The notes under the pieces are model-generated. The model made no database searches, was not told where the DNA came from, and saw only the letters and a program-made list of their open reading frames with translations. Made by a program: the position numbers and the translations under genes. A DNA stretch of 64,000 nt from Clostridium aciditolerans. GTDB lineage: Bacteria > Bacillota > Clostridia > Clostridiales > Clostridiaceae. Below, one piece after another: positions 8,366-18,101 of this stretch (positions are counted from its first letter, which is position 1; the number at the start of each line of letters is the position of its first letter). The stretch covers positions 1-64,000 of the forward strand of contig NZ_JAEEGB010000015.1 in assembly GCF_016316925.1 (NCBI RefSeq). The letters are read 5' to 3'.

Positions 8366-9118
8366 TTAATTTGATATTTGTTTGCCTGAATAATCGATTT
8401 TATAATTATCCTTATAAATTAAATTTCCAATTTTTTCAAATTTATAACCTTCTCCTTGAAGTTTTTCTATGATTCTTGGCAAATTTCCTGGTGTATACTT
8501 CGCGTTATTGTGAAATAATAAAATGGAACCTGGCTTTGTATTTTTTATTATCCTATTATACTCTACGTCCGCCCCCTCTTCTCTCCAATCTATGCTATCA
8601 ACATCCCATTGTATGCAATAATGTCCTGTTTCAGATGCAGTTTGTACCGACATATCATTGTATGATCCTTCTGGGAATCTGAAAAGCTTTGTACCTTCAC
8701 CTGTAAGCTGTCTAATTTTTGCATCACTAATATCTATTTCCTGTATAATTCTTTCTCTTGATATTTTAGCCATGTCTGGATGTTTATTAGAATGATTTCC
8801 AATCTCATGTCCTCTCTTGTAAATTTCTTTTACCTTTTCTGGATTTTCGTCTATCCATCCTCCTACTAAGAAAAATGTTGCTTTAATATTATATTTGTCA
8901 AGTATATCTAGTATTTTATCTGTATTGTCATTTCCCCAGCTTACATCGAAACTTATAGCTATTTTTTTATCTTTTATATCAACACAATAAATGGGCAAAT
9001 TCCTGCTCATTCTTATAAACGCCCCTCTTTCTTTATAGTTGATAAAAATAGATGTTATAATAGCTACAAAAAGCAAAAATAACACAAGTAAAATTTTTTT
9101 AGATAACCTAAACCTCAA
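8366..9118 (-). CDS. Polysaccharide deacetylase, PdaB/NodB type, membrane-anchored
   Basis: A 250-aa protein with an N-terminal membrane segment (about residues 8-26) and an extracytoplasmic NodB domain. Motif 1 is SFDVSWGND, with the second catalytic Asp of the usual TFDD replaced in the manner of PdaB-like proteins. Motif 2 is HSNKHP, which supplies the two metal histidines. Motif 3 is RFPEGSYN, and a late LLFHNN holds the catalytic His. PdaB proteins act in spore cortex or late sporulation wall modification; the SASP gene divergent next door fits a sporulation setting. The exact substrate is not evident, and the altered motif 1 may change activity. Confidence 0.86.
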   Translation of the reverse strand: MRFRLSKKILLVLFLLFVAIITSIFINYKERGAFIRMSRNLPIYCVDIKDKKIAISFDVSWGNDNTDKILDILDKYNIKATFFLVGGWIDENPEKVKEIYKRGHEIGNHSNKHPDMAKISRERIIQEIDISDAKIRQLTGEGTKLFRFPEGSYNDMSVQTASETGHYCIQWDVDSIDWREEGADVEYNRIIKNTKPGSILLFHNNAKYTPGNLPRIIEKLQGEGYKFEKIGNLIYKDNYKIDYSGKQISN

Positions 9119-9253
9119 AATTTTCCCTCCAAAATATAATTGTTCTTATAAATTTATATAGTATCATTTACTAACAATTATTACACAAATTAAATAAATT
9201 TCTTGTTAATATTTTTAGTGGTTAAGTTAACCTAATCTTCCTAAAACTCTACA

Positions 9254-9282
9254 GAATAAACTTATAATAAAAGTACAAACTA
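9254..9282 (+). promoter_or_regulatory. Sigma-G-like promoter for the SASP gene
   Basis: GAATA (9254-9258), a 17-bp spacer, then CAAACTA (9276-9282). This fits the forespore sigma-G pattern (GHATR, 17-18 bp, CATnHTA) with one mismatch, and lies 34 bp before the SASP start codon. Expression in the forespore is expected for this gene class. Confidence 0.55.
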
Positions 9283-9315
9283 TGACTACATTACATAGTT
9301 AAAGGAGGATTTTAT

Positions 9316-9543
9316 ATGGCATTAGGTCAATCTGGAAGTGGAAGAACACAATTAGTACCAGAAGCTCATTCTATATTGGATAACATGAAATATGAAATAG
9401 CTGAAGATTTAAATTTAGGAGTTCACCAAGGTTCTGAAGATTATTGGGGCGAGGTTTCATCAAGAAACTGTGGTAAAGTTGGCGGTGAAATGGTGAGAAG
9501 ACTGATATCAATGGCAGAACAGAGCTTAGCTAACGGAAAATAA
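9316..9543 (+). CDS. Alpha/beta-type small acid-soluble spore protein
   Basis: A 75-aa DNA-binding protein that coats spore DNA and protects it from damage. It contains the germination-protease cleavage region (KYEIAEDLNL) and the conserved second helix (GGEMVRRLISMAEQSL). The N-terminal half carries an LVPEAHSILDNMK segment in place of the common PEA-A-L-N-K version. RBS AAAGGAGG is 8 nt upstream. A sigma-G-like promoter precedes it and a strong terminator follows, so it is monocistronic. Its presence shows that the host forms endospores. Confidence 0.96.
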   Translation: MALGQSGSGRTQLVPEAHSILDNMKYEIAEDLNLGVHQGSEDYWGEVSSRNCGKVGGEMVRRLISMAEQSLANGK

Positions 9544-9552
9544 CATATAAAA

Positions 9553-9584
9553 AATAAAGCACTGAAGAAATTCAGTGCTTTATT
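9553..9584 (+). terminator. Terminator after the SASP gene
   Basis: A 14-bp stem, AATAAAGCACTGAA / TTCAGTGCTTTATT, with a GAAA tetraloop, ten bases after the stop codon, followed by T-rich sequence. Confidence 0.88.
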
Positions 9585-9658
9585 CATTTTCATACATTTT
9601 ATGTTATAATATAAAATATAATTATTGTATAACTAATAATTTATCAGGAGGATAGATA

Positions 9659-10183
9659 ATGTTTGAGGATACTGTAGAGCTAGCAGAAAACAAATTATTA
9701 CTGCTTTACATACTTAATAAAATTAAACTGCCTATCTCGAATAATCATATAACACAGATTATTTTAGAAAATAATTTTATTAATTATTTTACTCTTCAGC
9801 AATATTTAACGGAACTTGTTTCTTCGAGTTTTATAAAGGATATAGACAACTCAGGTAATCACAGATTTATGATTACTGAAAAAGGAGCTAAAGTGTTGTC
9901 TTTATTTGAAAATAGGCTTTCTAATAGTAAAATAGATACTATAGATAACTATTTAAAAAATCACATAGAAAATATAAAAAAGGAAGTTGCTGTAACAGCC
10001 AACTATACAATAGAGGATAAGGATAACTATATAGTTAACTTAAAGGCACTAGAAAATGATTCTATACTCATCGATATAAAAATTAATGTAGGATCAAATA
10101 AACAAGCTAAGGATCTATGTCAAAAGTGGAAAAGCAATTCTTCAGAATTATATAATAAAATTATTAATTTATTGATAACCTAA
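9659..10183 (+). CDS. DUF4364 family protein
   Basis: A 174-aa cytoplasmic protein I assign to DUF4364, common in Clostridia. The first 85 residues look like a winged helix: NKLLLLYILNKIKLPISNNH, a recognition-helix-like LQQYLTELVSSSFI, and a wing ending in a RFMITEKGAKVL hairpin. The C-terminal half is an alpha/beta domain of unknown role. The gene probably encodes a regulator, but its target is not known. A GGAGG site precedes the ATG. It converges on the beta-propeller gene with only eight bases between stop codons and no visible terminator. Confidence 0.78.
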   Translation: MFEDTVELAENKLLLLYILNKIKLPISNNHITQIILENNFINYFTLQQYLTELVSSSFIKDIDNSGNHRFMITEKGAKVLSLFENRLSNSKIDTIDNYLKNHIENIKKEVAVTANYTIEDKDNYIVNLKALENDSILIDIKINVGSNKQAKDLCQKWKSNSSELYNKIINLLIT

Positions 10184-10191
10184 TAGCATGT

Positions 10192-11079
10192 TTATACTAA
10201 AATCATACCTGTAGGCTCTCCTCCTATAGGTATATATTTTTTGTTTCCACTTTCAATGTTTACATCTATTAATCTATTATTATAATTATCTCCTACGTAT
10301 ATACTTCTGCCATATTTCATTATTCCCCTTGGCATTCCACCCACAATTATCTTTTTATCTTCCTTATAGTGATTTATGTCTATAACACTTATGCTGCCCT
10401 CTCCGAAGTTAGATACAAGACAAGTCTTCTCATCACAATACATATCAATAGGTGAATTCCCTACAGTAATTCTATTAATAACCTTATAGTTCTTTAACGA
10501 AAGTACCGCTATACTTCCTCTAAAATCAGAACCTATATTACTTTCACATACAAGAGAATATTGTCCATCAACTGTAAATAAGGCTTTCGTAGGATATGCA
10601 CCTACCCTTATATTTTTAATATTATCGCTATTAGCACAATCAATTATTGTTATGCTATCATCATACATATTTGATACTAGTAAAAGTTTCTTTTCCTTAT
10701 TTAAGCATATACTATGTGGTAAACTTCCACAGGGGATTTCCTCTACTATTTTATTTTCTATAAGATCAAATACTATTAAACCATTAAGGTCACCACATAT
10801 TATATATGCATTTTTTCTAAAAATAACTACATCATTACAGTGCACACCTATATAGTGGCTGCTTTCCTCTACTTCTTCTAATAAATTTATAATTGATATA
10901 CTATTATTATAATTATTTGCTACTATAAGTTTGTCTTTATATAAACATATGCCATGTGGTCCAACTCTGTCATTTATATTATTTGACTTTAATATGATTC
11001 TACTTTCTTCTTCGAAATTATTTATGTTAACCTTTGAAATAAAATCTGAAGAAGTATTACATACATATAAATGCCTCAA
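10192..11079 (-). CDS. YncE-like beta-propeller protein
   Basis: About 295 residues made of repeated blades with the pattern DSITIIDCANSDNIKNIRVG / GSISVIDINHYKEDKKIIVGG, typical of YVTN/YncE-type seven-bladed propellers. I place the start at a TTG (11079, peptide beginning LRHLYVCNTSSDF) because a GGGGGGAT ribosome site sits before it; the longer in-frame start at 11157 would add 26 non-conserved residues. There is no obvious signal peptide, unlike many YVTN proteins. Ligand and role are unknown. Confidence 0.72.
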   Translation of the reverse strand: MRHLYVCNTSSDFISKVNINNFEEESRIILKSNNINDRVGPHGICLYKDKLIVANNYNNSISIINLLEEVEESSHYIGVHCNDVVIFRKNAYIICGDLNGLIVFDLIENKIVEEIPCGSLPHSICLNKEKKLLLVSNMYDDSITIIDCANSDNIKNIRVGAYPTKALFTVDGQYSLVCESNIGSDFRGSIAVLSLKNYKVINRITVGNSPIDMYCDEKTCLVSNFGEGSISVIDINHYKEDKKIIVGGMPRGIMKYGRSIYVGDNYNNRLIDVNIESGNKKYIPIGGEPTGMILV

Positions 11080-11334
11080 TTCTATCCCCCCCTTACAAAT
11101 ATAATATGAATATCTCTTAAAATAGGTAATAATAAATTTAGAAATTTTATTAGACATCTGAAAGAAAATAACAAGTCAAAGATGCAACAATGCAACAGAT
11201 ATTTTGAAGATACTTTATCTAAGATTTAAGAATATTTTTTAAATAAAACTATCTGTTGAGTAATATAGATGTTTTGTTATATAATATTTTTGTTAATCAT
11301 AAATTTACTAATAATATTCAAGGCAGGTGATATT

Positions 11335-11586
11335 ATGTATAGCTACAAAACTAGTGGAGTTTGTTCTAAAGAAATAAATTTTGATATATTAGATAACAAA
11401 ATTACTAATGTTTCTTTTGTTGGAGGATGCAATGGTAACCTTCAAGGATTATCTAGTCTCTTAGAAGGATTAGAGGTTGAGGACGCTATTAAAAGATTAG
11501 AAGGTATATCCTGTGGCGGCAAGAACACATCTTGTCCTGATCAGTTTGTAAAAGCTCTTCAAGAAATGGTTGTAAAAAACAATTAA
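11335..11586 (+). CDS. TSCPD domain protein (TIGR03905-like)
   Basis: An 83-aa protein with the TSCPD signature: SFVGGCNGNLQG, then CGGKNTSCPDQF. The domain also occurs at the C-terminus of some vitamin B12-dependent ribonucleotide reductases, where the cysteines bind metal; stand-alone copies are of unknown function. The ATG at 11335 has a GGCAGGTGA site at good spacing, so I prefer it to the in-frame start 22 codons upstream. It is followed by a strong hairpin shared with folC. Confidence 0.85.
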   Translation: MYSYKTSGVCSKEINFDILDNKITNVSFVGGCNGNLQGLSSLLEGLEVEDAIKRLEGISCGGKNTSCPDQFVKALQEMVVKNN

Positions 11587-11605
11587 ACTTATAATATCAA
11601 AGCAT

Positions 11606-11648
11606 TAAAAAGTGCCTTAACTATGTAAAATAATTAAGGCACTTTTTT
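11606..11648. terminator. Bidirectional terminator between TSCPD gene and folC
   Basis: AAAAAGTGCCTTAA pairs with TTAAGGCACTTTTT across a loop of about 14 nt, giving U-tracts on both strands between two convergent genes. Confidence 0.88.
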
Positions 11649-11659
11649 ATATTTTATTA

Positions 11660-13000
11660 TTAAAATGATTTCAGTATTTTTCTCATATCACCTATCATAT
11701 ATAATGAACCAGAAATTAACAATAGATCATCATCATTACAATATGAAAGAGCTAACTCATATGCATCTTTATAATTCTCTACCGCTTCACATTTTGTGTT
11801 ATATTTTTGTATTACATTTTTAAGTTCTTCTGCACTCTCAGCTCTATAGCTGTTAGGTGTTACTGCTATAACTCTGTCCGCTAGTGGAACAATGGTATTT
11901 ACCATGCTATCTACTTCTTTATCTGCTAATATTCCTAATATTAACGTCATCTTATTATATTTAAAATATAATTCAACATTTTCCTTGAGCTTTGAAATAC
12001 CATCTATATTATGTGCTCCATCTATTATAACTAAAGGCTTGTTTCTAATAACTTCAAGTCTTCCTATCCATTTCACAGTCTTTAATCCATTAATAATGCT
12101 ATCAATACTTATATTTGTTCCTTGCTTTATAAGTTCTTCTATAACAAAAACCGCTGTAGCACAATTTAATAATTGATGTTTACCTAGCAAAGCTAATTCT
12201 ATATAATATGTACTCTCATTAGTCTGTAATTTAATATTTTGACTATACTTTGTACTCTGATTGTCTATTTTAATATTATTATCTTCTAAATACTCTACAC
12301 AGTTGTTCGGAACCTTTATTAATTTACAACCTCTCTCAAAACATACCTTTTCTATAACTTCTTCCGCTTCCTTTTGCTGAGGATACATTATTACAGGCAC
12401 GCCATTTTTTATTATTCCTGCTTTTTCATAAGCAATCTCCTCTAATGTATTACCTAATACTTGCATATGATCATAGCTTATAGATGCTATGACACTTGCT
12501 AGCACTCCCCCATCTTTATTAGAATAAAATGGCTCAATTACATTTGTAGAGTCTAATCTTCCGCCTAGTCCTACTTCAATTATTGCAAAATCTACGTTTT
12601 TCTTAGAGAAATAATAAAACATTGTACAAGTTATAATCTCAAATTCAGTTGGATGTTCATAGCCTAATTCTACAACTTTATTCACTGAATTTGACACCTC
12701 TGTAACAGCTTCACTTAATTCTTCTTTAGAAATATTTTCTCCATTTATTTGAATTCTTTCTTCAAAGACCTCAAGATAAGGTGAAGTATACATACCAACT
12801 TTATATCCAGCATCTACAAGTATTTGAGTAATCATAGCAGTAGTGGATCCTTTTCCATTAGTACCCGCCAAATGTATACATTTTAATTTTTTATGCGGAT
12901 TCCCTAAAAATTCTAGTATCTTTTCTGTTTTACCTAATCCTAAGTTAACTCCAAACTTAGCCGTGTTTGTTATATATTGCATTGCTTCATCATAATTCAT
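11660..13000 (-). CDS. folC: Folylpolyglutamate synthase / dihydrofolate synthase
   Basis: A 446-aa Mur-ligase-family enzyme that adds glutamate to folates in the cytoplasm. The P-loop is HLAGTNGKGSTTAM (about 43-56). The lysine-carbamate and metal region is seen in SISYDHMQVLG, and the central DGAHNIDG motif follows. Length and order are normal for FolC; the bifunctional designation follows from family membership rather than a diagnostic residue. The ATG has a GGGATGTGAT site. It ends at the shared terminator 11606-11648. Confidence 0.95.
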   Translation of the reverse strand: MNYDEAMQYITNTAKFGVNLGLGKTEKILEFLGNPHKKLKCIHLAGTNGKGSTTAMITQILVDAGYKVGMYTSPYLEVFEERIQINGENISKEELSEAVTEVSNSVNKVVELGYEHPTEFEIITCTMFYYFSKKNVDFAIIEVGLGGRLDSTNVIEPFYSNKDGGVLASVIASISYDHMQVLGNTLEEIAYEKAGIIKNGVPVIMYPQQKEAEEVIEKVCFERGCKLIKVPNNCVEYLEDNNIKIDNQSTKYSQNIKLQTNESTYYIELALLGKHQLLNCATAVFVIEELIKQGTNISIDSIINGLKTVKWIGRLEVIRNKPLVIIDGAHNIDGISKLKENVELYFKYNKMTLILGILADKEVDSMVNTIVPLADRVIAVTPNSYRAESAEELKNVIQKYNTKCEAVENYKDAYELALSYCNDDDLLLISGSLYMIGDMRKILKSF

Positions 13001-13154
13001 AGTATCACATCCCCATACTTTTTTATTAATTCTATCAAAGCTTTACAATTTCATCAATTAATTATACCATGATATATTATTATAAACTAATACTTAAATT
13101 TAATTTCAACTTAAATGAAACCTTTAATCTAAGCTTACTTATTTTCAAATAATA

Positions 13155-13188
13155 AAAAACTGCTGTAAGTTTCTTTTACAACAGTTTT
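13155..13188 (-). terminator. Terminator after the coiled-coil gene
   Basis: AAAACTGTTGTAA pairs with TTACAGCAGTTTT on the minus strand around a short loop, followed by TTTTTTATT. It lies 60 bp after the stop of the gene at 13250. Confidence 0.8.
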
Positions 13189-13249
13189 AATAACACATTA
13201 AGTATTTTATTTGGACATAACTAAAAACATGTAAGAGTATGTAATTATA

Positions 13250-13900
13250 TTATTCAACAGATTGCATAATGCAATCTATTCTTTGCATTTCAAATTCTAT
13301 TATAGATTTTTGTTCCAGCCTTAGCTGTTCTCTCTCATTTATACGATTTTTTAATTGCTCTATTTCTTTCATTAACTGCTGGATTTGCATTTGATACCCA
13401 GTAACAGAATCCTCTGTTTTTTTAGAGAACTCCTTCAAATGATTATTGAGTATATTTGCTCTACTTTCACCATCTCTTAGGATCAAATCTATATCCTTTC
13501 CTGATGCTTTTATTATATTTATAACTGATTGCTTTCTAACCTCTCTCGGAAGGTTTCCTGGTAATGCTTTAAAAAATTCATCTATTACAAATACTGTTTT
13601 AGTACTATCATTTTCTAATGAAAACTTACCGTAAATTTCTTCGATACTTAAGACCTTGTTAATATCTATATTTCTATCCATATATGTATTTCCTACTTTT
13701 TTATTATCATTAACTAGGGTATTTGTAGCTTTTACGTTAAAATTATTAGAGTTTTCTATGTGATCTTCATTTTTTTCATTTTCATCTTGCTGATTAGACT
13801 CTTCTATGGATGCTGCCTCTTCATTTAGCTCTGTTTCGTTTTCTCCATCTATCTTTTCAACTAACTTAAGCTTTTCAAATATAGATTTCTTAGCTACCAT
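13250..13900 (-). CDS. Hypothetical coiled-coil protein, 216 aa
   Basis: I do not recognise a named family. Residues 1-70 are highly acidic and Asn/Glu-rich, probably disordered. Residues 85-150 form a predicted globular helical part (LSIEEIYGKFSLENDSTK ... LPREVRKQSVINIIKASGKD). Residues 150-210 are a heptad-patterned coiled coil (MQIQQLMKEIEQLKNRINER). There is no membrane segment or signal. The layout suggests a cytoplasmic scaffold or cell-division/sporulation accessory protein, but this is inference. The GGGGG site and ATG are clear, and it has its own terminator. Confidence 0.72.
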   Translation of the reverse strand: MVAKKSIFEKLKLVEKIDGENETELNEEAASIEESNQQDENEKNEDHIENSNNFNVKATNTLVNDNKKVGNTYMDRNIDINKVLSIEEIYGKFSLENDSTKTVFVIDEFFKALPGNLPREVRKQSVINIIKASGKDIDLILRDGESRANILNNHLKEFSKKTEDSVTGYQMQIQQLMKEIEQLKNRINEREQLRLEQKSIIEFEMQRIDCIMQSVE

Positions 13901-14003
13901 TTGTTTACCCCCTTATCCATGACCTATAAATTATATTATCATGATTGGCATAATAATACAAGATATAATTTAAGGTTGACAATTGCCTAAAACCCATAAA
14001 AAA

Positions 14004-14186
14004 TTATCTAAATACACCAGAAATAACTCCCATAATAATACATAATGTACTTTCCACAAAATATTTACACTTGTCAGTAAGTCTAAAGTTTTTTACTGCT
14101 AGTTTTTTATCTAATACAAAGATTATGCATTCACATATGAGAAGGGTGACTACAAAAATTATAGCTGCCCTTAGATATATATTCAT
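14004..14186 (-). CDS. Small membrane protein, 60 aa
   Basis: A 60-residue peptide with two likely membrane segments: ARAAIIFVVTLLICECIIFVL-like at about 6-25 and a C-terminal STLCIIMGVISGVF at about 46-59. A basic linker (KKLAVKNFRLTDKCK) joins them. It is reminiscent of small clostridial membrane proteins of unknown function (for example DUF4321), but I cannot confirm membership. A GGCTGGATG stretch before the ATG is a weak ribosome site. Confidence 0.5.
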   Translation of the reverse strand: MNIYLRAAIIFVVTLLICECIIFVLDKKLAVKNFRLTDKCKYFVESTLCIIMGVISGVFR

Positions 14187-14440
14187 GGGACATCCAGCCT
14201 TTCATTTAATATTTATTTAAGAAGAACTAATCTAAACCTTTACAAAAATCTCCATTAATCACAGTAACATGTAAATTGCTGTATAAATTTATCACATTGT
14301 ATCTCTAAAATTCTGATTTCTTTATAATATTCGTATGAATTTTTTCGTACTTTAATTCATTTTTAAATTGATTTAAATTTTATTTAAATATTAATTTATT
14401 TTCTTTCCTGTTTTCAAAAATGTTCTAATAGTTAAATAGA

Positions 14441-14476
14441 AAAACCTTTATGACATAAATAAATCATAAAGGTTTT
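14441..14476 (-). terminator. Terminator after valS
   Basis: AAAACCTTTATGA pairs with TCATAAAGGTTTT around a 10-nt loop, 20 bp after the valS stop, with a T-rich tail on the minus strand. The rest of the 14187-14495 gap shows nothing I can name. Confidence 0.85.
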
Positions 14477-14495
14477 CCTTAATTCTAATTTGTAA

Positions 14496-17144
14496 TTACT
14501 TTAAACTTTCTAGTCTAGCGATTACCGCTGTAAGCATTTCTTTATACTTGTCACCCTTAGCTTTTTCTTCGTCTACAACTGCTTGTGGTGCCTTTGATAC
14601 GAATTTTTCATTTGAAAGCTTTTTCTCTACTCTATCTATTTCTTTTTCTAGTTTTTCTTTTTCTTTATTTAATCTTTCAAGTTCTTTTTCAAGGTCTACT
14701 AAATCAAGTAAAGGCATAAACATTTCTGCTCCTCTTGTAACCACTGAAACTGCATTTTCTGGAGCCTCTTCTTTGCTGTTTAAGAATTCTACCTCACTTG
14801 CTGAAGCAAGCTTTTGGAAATAAGTTTCTCCGCTCTTGAAAGCTTCTAATGCTTCATTTTCAGTTACGAAGGCCATTACTTTAGCTTTTCTTGAAGGTGG
14901 AACGTTCATTTCAGTTCTTACGTTTCTTAATGACTTAATAGCTTCTATTATATATTCCATATCTTTTTCAGCTTTTTCATCATTAAGTGCTTCATCATAT
15001 TCTGGCCATTTTGATATAACTATTGATTCAAACTCAGTGTAAAGGTGAGTATATATCTCTTCTGTTATAAATGGCATTATTGGGTGTAGTAATTGTAAGC
15101 TTGTTGATAAAACTTTATTTAATACGTTAAATGCAACACCCTTAGCTTCTTCATCTTCACCATACATTACTGGTTTTACAAGCTCTATATACCAGTCGCA
15201 GAATTCCCCCCAAATAAAGTCATAAACCTTTTGTGAAGCTATTCCAAGTTCAAATTTTTCTATATTATCTGTTACTTCTTTTACCACTGTGTTCATTCTT
15301 GATAGTATCCACTTATCAGCAGCACTGTAGTTCTTGCACTCCTTGTATTTGTTCATAACTTCTTCATCTATATTCATTAGAACGAATCTTGAAGCATTCC
15401 AAATCTTATTCGCAAAGTTTCTAGCAGCTTCTACTCTTTCAGGATAGTATCTTATATCATTTCCTGGAGCATTTCCTGTTGTAAGTGCAAATCTTAAAGC
15501 ATCAGCACCAAATTGCTCAATTACTTCTAATGGATCTACGCCATTACCTAAAGATTTAGACATTTTCTTTCCGTTTGCGTCTCTTACTATACCGTGAATT
15601 AATACATTTTCAAACGGAATATCATCCATACAGTATAATCCTGAGAATACCATTCTAGCTACCCAGAAGAATATTATATCGTATCCTGTAACTAATGTAC
15701 TATTTGGATAGAAATACTTTAAGTCTGGTGTTTTATCTGGCCAGCCCATTGTTGAGAAAGGCCATAATGCTGAACTAAACCAAGTATCTAATACGTCATT
15801 GTCTTGTTGTAATTTTTCTGAATTACACTTAGTACATTTTGTTGGTTCATCTACAGAAGCTATAACCTCACCACAGTCTTGACAGTACCAAACAGGAATT
15901 CTATGACCCCACCATAATTGTCTTGATATACACCAGTCTTGAATGTTTTCCATCCAGTTAAAATAAGTTTTTTCAAATCTTTCTGGTACAAACTTAATCT
16001 TCTTAGTTTTTACAACTTCTAAAGCTGGTTTTGCTAGTGTTTCCATCTTTACAAACCATTGTTTTGAAACCATTGGCTCTATAACAGTACTACATCTATC
16101 ATGTGTTCCTACATTATGAGCATGGTCTTTTATTTGAACTAAGAAGCCTTGTTCTTTTAAATCTTCAACTATAAGCTTTCTAGCTTCATATCTATCTAAT
16201 CCATCATATCTGCTACCTGGGAAGTTTATTCTTCCATCTAAATGCATAACAATTATTTCTGGTAGGTTGTGTCTCTTTCCTACTTGATAGTCATTTGGAT
16301 CGTGAGCTGGAGTTATTTTAACCGCTCCTGTACCAAATTCTAAATCAACATAATCATCTGCTACTATAGGAATTTCTCTGTTTACTAATGGAAGCATTAA
16401 AGTTTTTCCTATTAAATGAGCATATCTTTCATCATTAGGGTTTACTGCAACAGCAGTATCTCCAAGCATTGTTTCTGGTCTTGTAGTAGCTATTTCTAAA
16501 TACTCATCGCTTCCTACAACTGGGTATTTAATATGCCAAAAATGTCCGTCTTGTTCACTGTACTCTATTTCAGCATCTGATATAGCTGTTTGGCATTTTG
16601 GACACCAGTTTGTTATTCTGTTTCCTTGATATATTAAACCTTCATTATATAATTTAACAAAGAAGTGTCTAACTGCTTTATTCGCTTTCTCTTCCATAGT
16701 AAAACATTCTCTTGTAGAGTCTACAGAACATCCTAACTGTTTTACTTGGTCCATTATTCTGCCTCTGTATTCATTTGCCCAGTCCCAAACTTTTTCTAAG
16801 AAAGCTTCTCTTCCCATTTCTTTCTTTTTAAGACCTTGCTTTAGAAGCTCATTTTCAACCTTAACTTCTGTAGCTATACTTGCATGGTCTTGTCCTGGCA
16901 GCCATAAAGTACTGTAACCTTGCATTCTTTTAGTTCTTATGATTATATCTTGGATAGTATCGTCTAGTGCATGACCTAAGTGAAGCTTTCCTGTAATATT
17001 TGGTGGAGGTAATACTATTGTATATGGAGTTTTATTTTCATCTATCTCTGGAGTAAAATAGCCTTTCTCCTCCCAATTTTTATAGATTCTGCCTTCAAAT
17101 TCTTTTGGGCTATAAGTTGTTGCCATTTCTCTTTTTTCTGACAT
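14496..17144 (-). CDS. valS: Valyl-tRNA synthetase
   Basis: An 882-aa class Ia synthetase that charges tRNA-Val. The HIGH-type motif is [15 protein letters not shown] (about 47-61) and the KMSKS motif is intact ([11 protein letters not shown]). The CP1 editing domain contains [17 protein letters not shown], and the C-terminal coiled coil ([20 protein letters not shown]) is typical of ValRS. Two CxxC pairs (CPKC, CQDC) are consistent with zinc binding. The start ATG has an AGGAGG site. It is the second gene of a T-box-controlled unit, 20 bp after the GNAT gene, and is induced when tRNA-Val is uncharged. Confidence 0.98.
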   Translation of the reverse strand: MSEKREMATTYSPKEFEGRIYKNWEEKGYFTPEIDENKTPYTIVLPPPNITGKLHLGHALDDTIQDIIIRTKRMQGYSTLWLPGQDHASIATEVKVENELLKQGLKKKEMGREAFLEKVWDWANEYRGRIMDQVKQLGCSVDSTRECFTMEEKANKAVRHFFVKLYNEGLIYQGNRITNWCPKCQTAISDAEIEYSEQDGHFWHIKYPVVGSDEYLEIATTRPETMLGDTAVAVNPNDERYAHLIGKTLMLPLVNREIPIVADDYVDLEFGTGAVKITPAHDPNDYQVGKRHNLPEIIVMHLDGRINFPGSRYDGLDRYEARKLIVEDLKEQGFLVQIKDHAHNVGTHDRCSTVIEPMVSKQWFVKMETLAKPALEVVKTKKIKFVPERFEKTYFNWMENIQDWCISRQLWWGHRIPVWYCQDCGEVIASVDEPTKCTKCNSEKLQQDNDVLDTWFSSALWPFSTMGWPDKTPDLKYFYPNSTLVTGYDIIFFWVARMVFSGLYCMDDIPFENVLIHGIVRDANGKKMSKSLGNGVDPLEVIEQFGADALRFALTTGNAPGNDIRYYPERVEAARNFANKIWNASRFVLMNIDEEVMNKYKECKNYSAADKWILSRMNTVVKEVTDNIEKFELGIASQKVYDFIWGEFCDWYIELVKPVMYGEDEEAKGVAFNVLNKVLSTSLQLLHPIMPFITEEIYTHLYTEFESIVISKWPEYDEALNDEKAEKDMEYIIEAIKSLRNVRTEMNVPPSRKAKVMAFVTENEALEAFKSGETYFQKLASASEVEFLNSKEEAPENAVSVVTRGAEMFMPLLDLVDLEKELERLNKEKEKLEKEIDRVEKKLSNEKFVSKAPQAVVDEEKAKGDKYKEMLTAVIARLESLK

Positions 17145-17164
17145 TCTAATTCCTCCTTAGATTT

Positions 17165-17671
17165 TTATATATTTTTGTATCTTGCCATTATATAATCATC
17201 AGCATATTTGCCATCTTTAATAGCAGCATACTTTTTTATTCCCTCAATTTCAAATCCAAAATTTTTATAAACCTTTATAGCTTTTTCGTTATCAGTAAAT
17301 ACGCCTAATTCTATTCTAATTAACATAAGCCAATTATCAGCTAAGTCAAGTATTTCTGACATAAGCTTTTTTCCTATTCCCATACCTTGGTAAGCTTTGT
17401 GAACCATAATACCTAAGGTTGCAGTGTGCTTTGTTCTTGGATTACTACTTACATTTAATCCTATAATTCCAACTACTTTTTTAATTCCATTTTCCTGAAC
17501 CTCAGCTACAAGTAAGTGGTCATTTCTACCTAAGCCTTCTATGAAAGCCTTTGATTGATGAAAACTTTCACTTGTTATGCCTAGTATATTTTCTCTTACG
17601 CCATCCATACGTCTTATTTCATTAATATCTTCATAATCCCCCAATTTTACTGGTCTAATAACCATATCCAT
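17165..17671 (-). CDS. GNAT family N-acetyltransferase
   Basis: A 168-aa acetyltransferase. It starts MDMVIRPVKLGDYEDINEIRR, and the acetyl-CoA pyrophosphate loop is QGMGIGKKLMSEIL (Q/R-x-x-G-x-G/A pattern), followed by ELGVFTDNEKAIKVYKNFGF, the usual motif B. It is closest in feel to RimJ/RimL- or PhnO-like enzymes; the substrate is unknown. It sits between the T-box leader and valS, so valine starvation should induce it too. A link to valine or to tRNA metabolism is suggested only by position. RBS GGGAGGG. Confidence 0.88.
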   Translation of the reverse strand: MDMVIRPVKLGDYEDINEIRRMDGVRENILGITSESFHQSKAFIEGLGRNDHLLVAEVQENGIKKVVGIIGLNVSSNPRTKHTATLGIMVHKAYQGMGIGKKLMSEILDLADNWLMLIRIELGVFTDNEKAIKVYKNFGFEIEGIKKYAAIKDGKYADDYIMARYKNI

Positions 17672-17734
17672 GCCTATCCCTCCCCTATATTTTTCCCCTT
17701 ACCATAAGCTTTACCAAGTTTATCTATTTGTAAA

Positions 17735-17975
17735 ACAAAAAGAGGTTTTCCATCCATAAAAGGACGAAAAAACCTCGCGTTACCACCTTTTTTCCTGCAA
17801 AATTACAGGCTCTTAATACAAATAACGGTTAAGAAAACCGTCTTTACCTACTATAAATTCAGCAAAGAAGCTCCGAAGCTACATTCAAAGTAATCCGCAT
17901 AGAAAGCCTTTCAGCTAATAAGCTTTCCTCTCTTAATACTTTTCTTACCTTTACTCCTCTTCATCATAGCAAATT
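17735..17975 (-). ncRNA. T-box leader (valine-responsive) of the GNAT-valS operon
   Basis: Read on the minus strand, the leader begins GATGAAGAGGAGTA, with the AGAGAGG and GCTGAAAG landmarks of Stem I. A GTA triplet in the specifier region (TATAGTAGGTAAAG) fits valine. Near the 3' end is the conserved T-box AAGGTGGTAACGCG (about 17776-17790). It overlaps an antiterminator and is followed by a terminator, GAGGTTTT / AAAACCTC, then TTTTTGTTTT (17735-17777). Uncharged tRNA-Val should favour read-through into the two genes downstream. The specifier assignment is by eye. Confidence 0.95.
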
Positions 17976-18101
17976 AAATCCCTATATTTAACTTTTAAAT
18001 AATATTATATCCTTATTTGCTCTACTGTCAAGTATATTTATATAAATTTATAATATTTTTCCCACAAAAATGTGAAATATTCTTTATACTTCTCTATTGT
18101 A

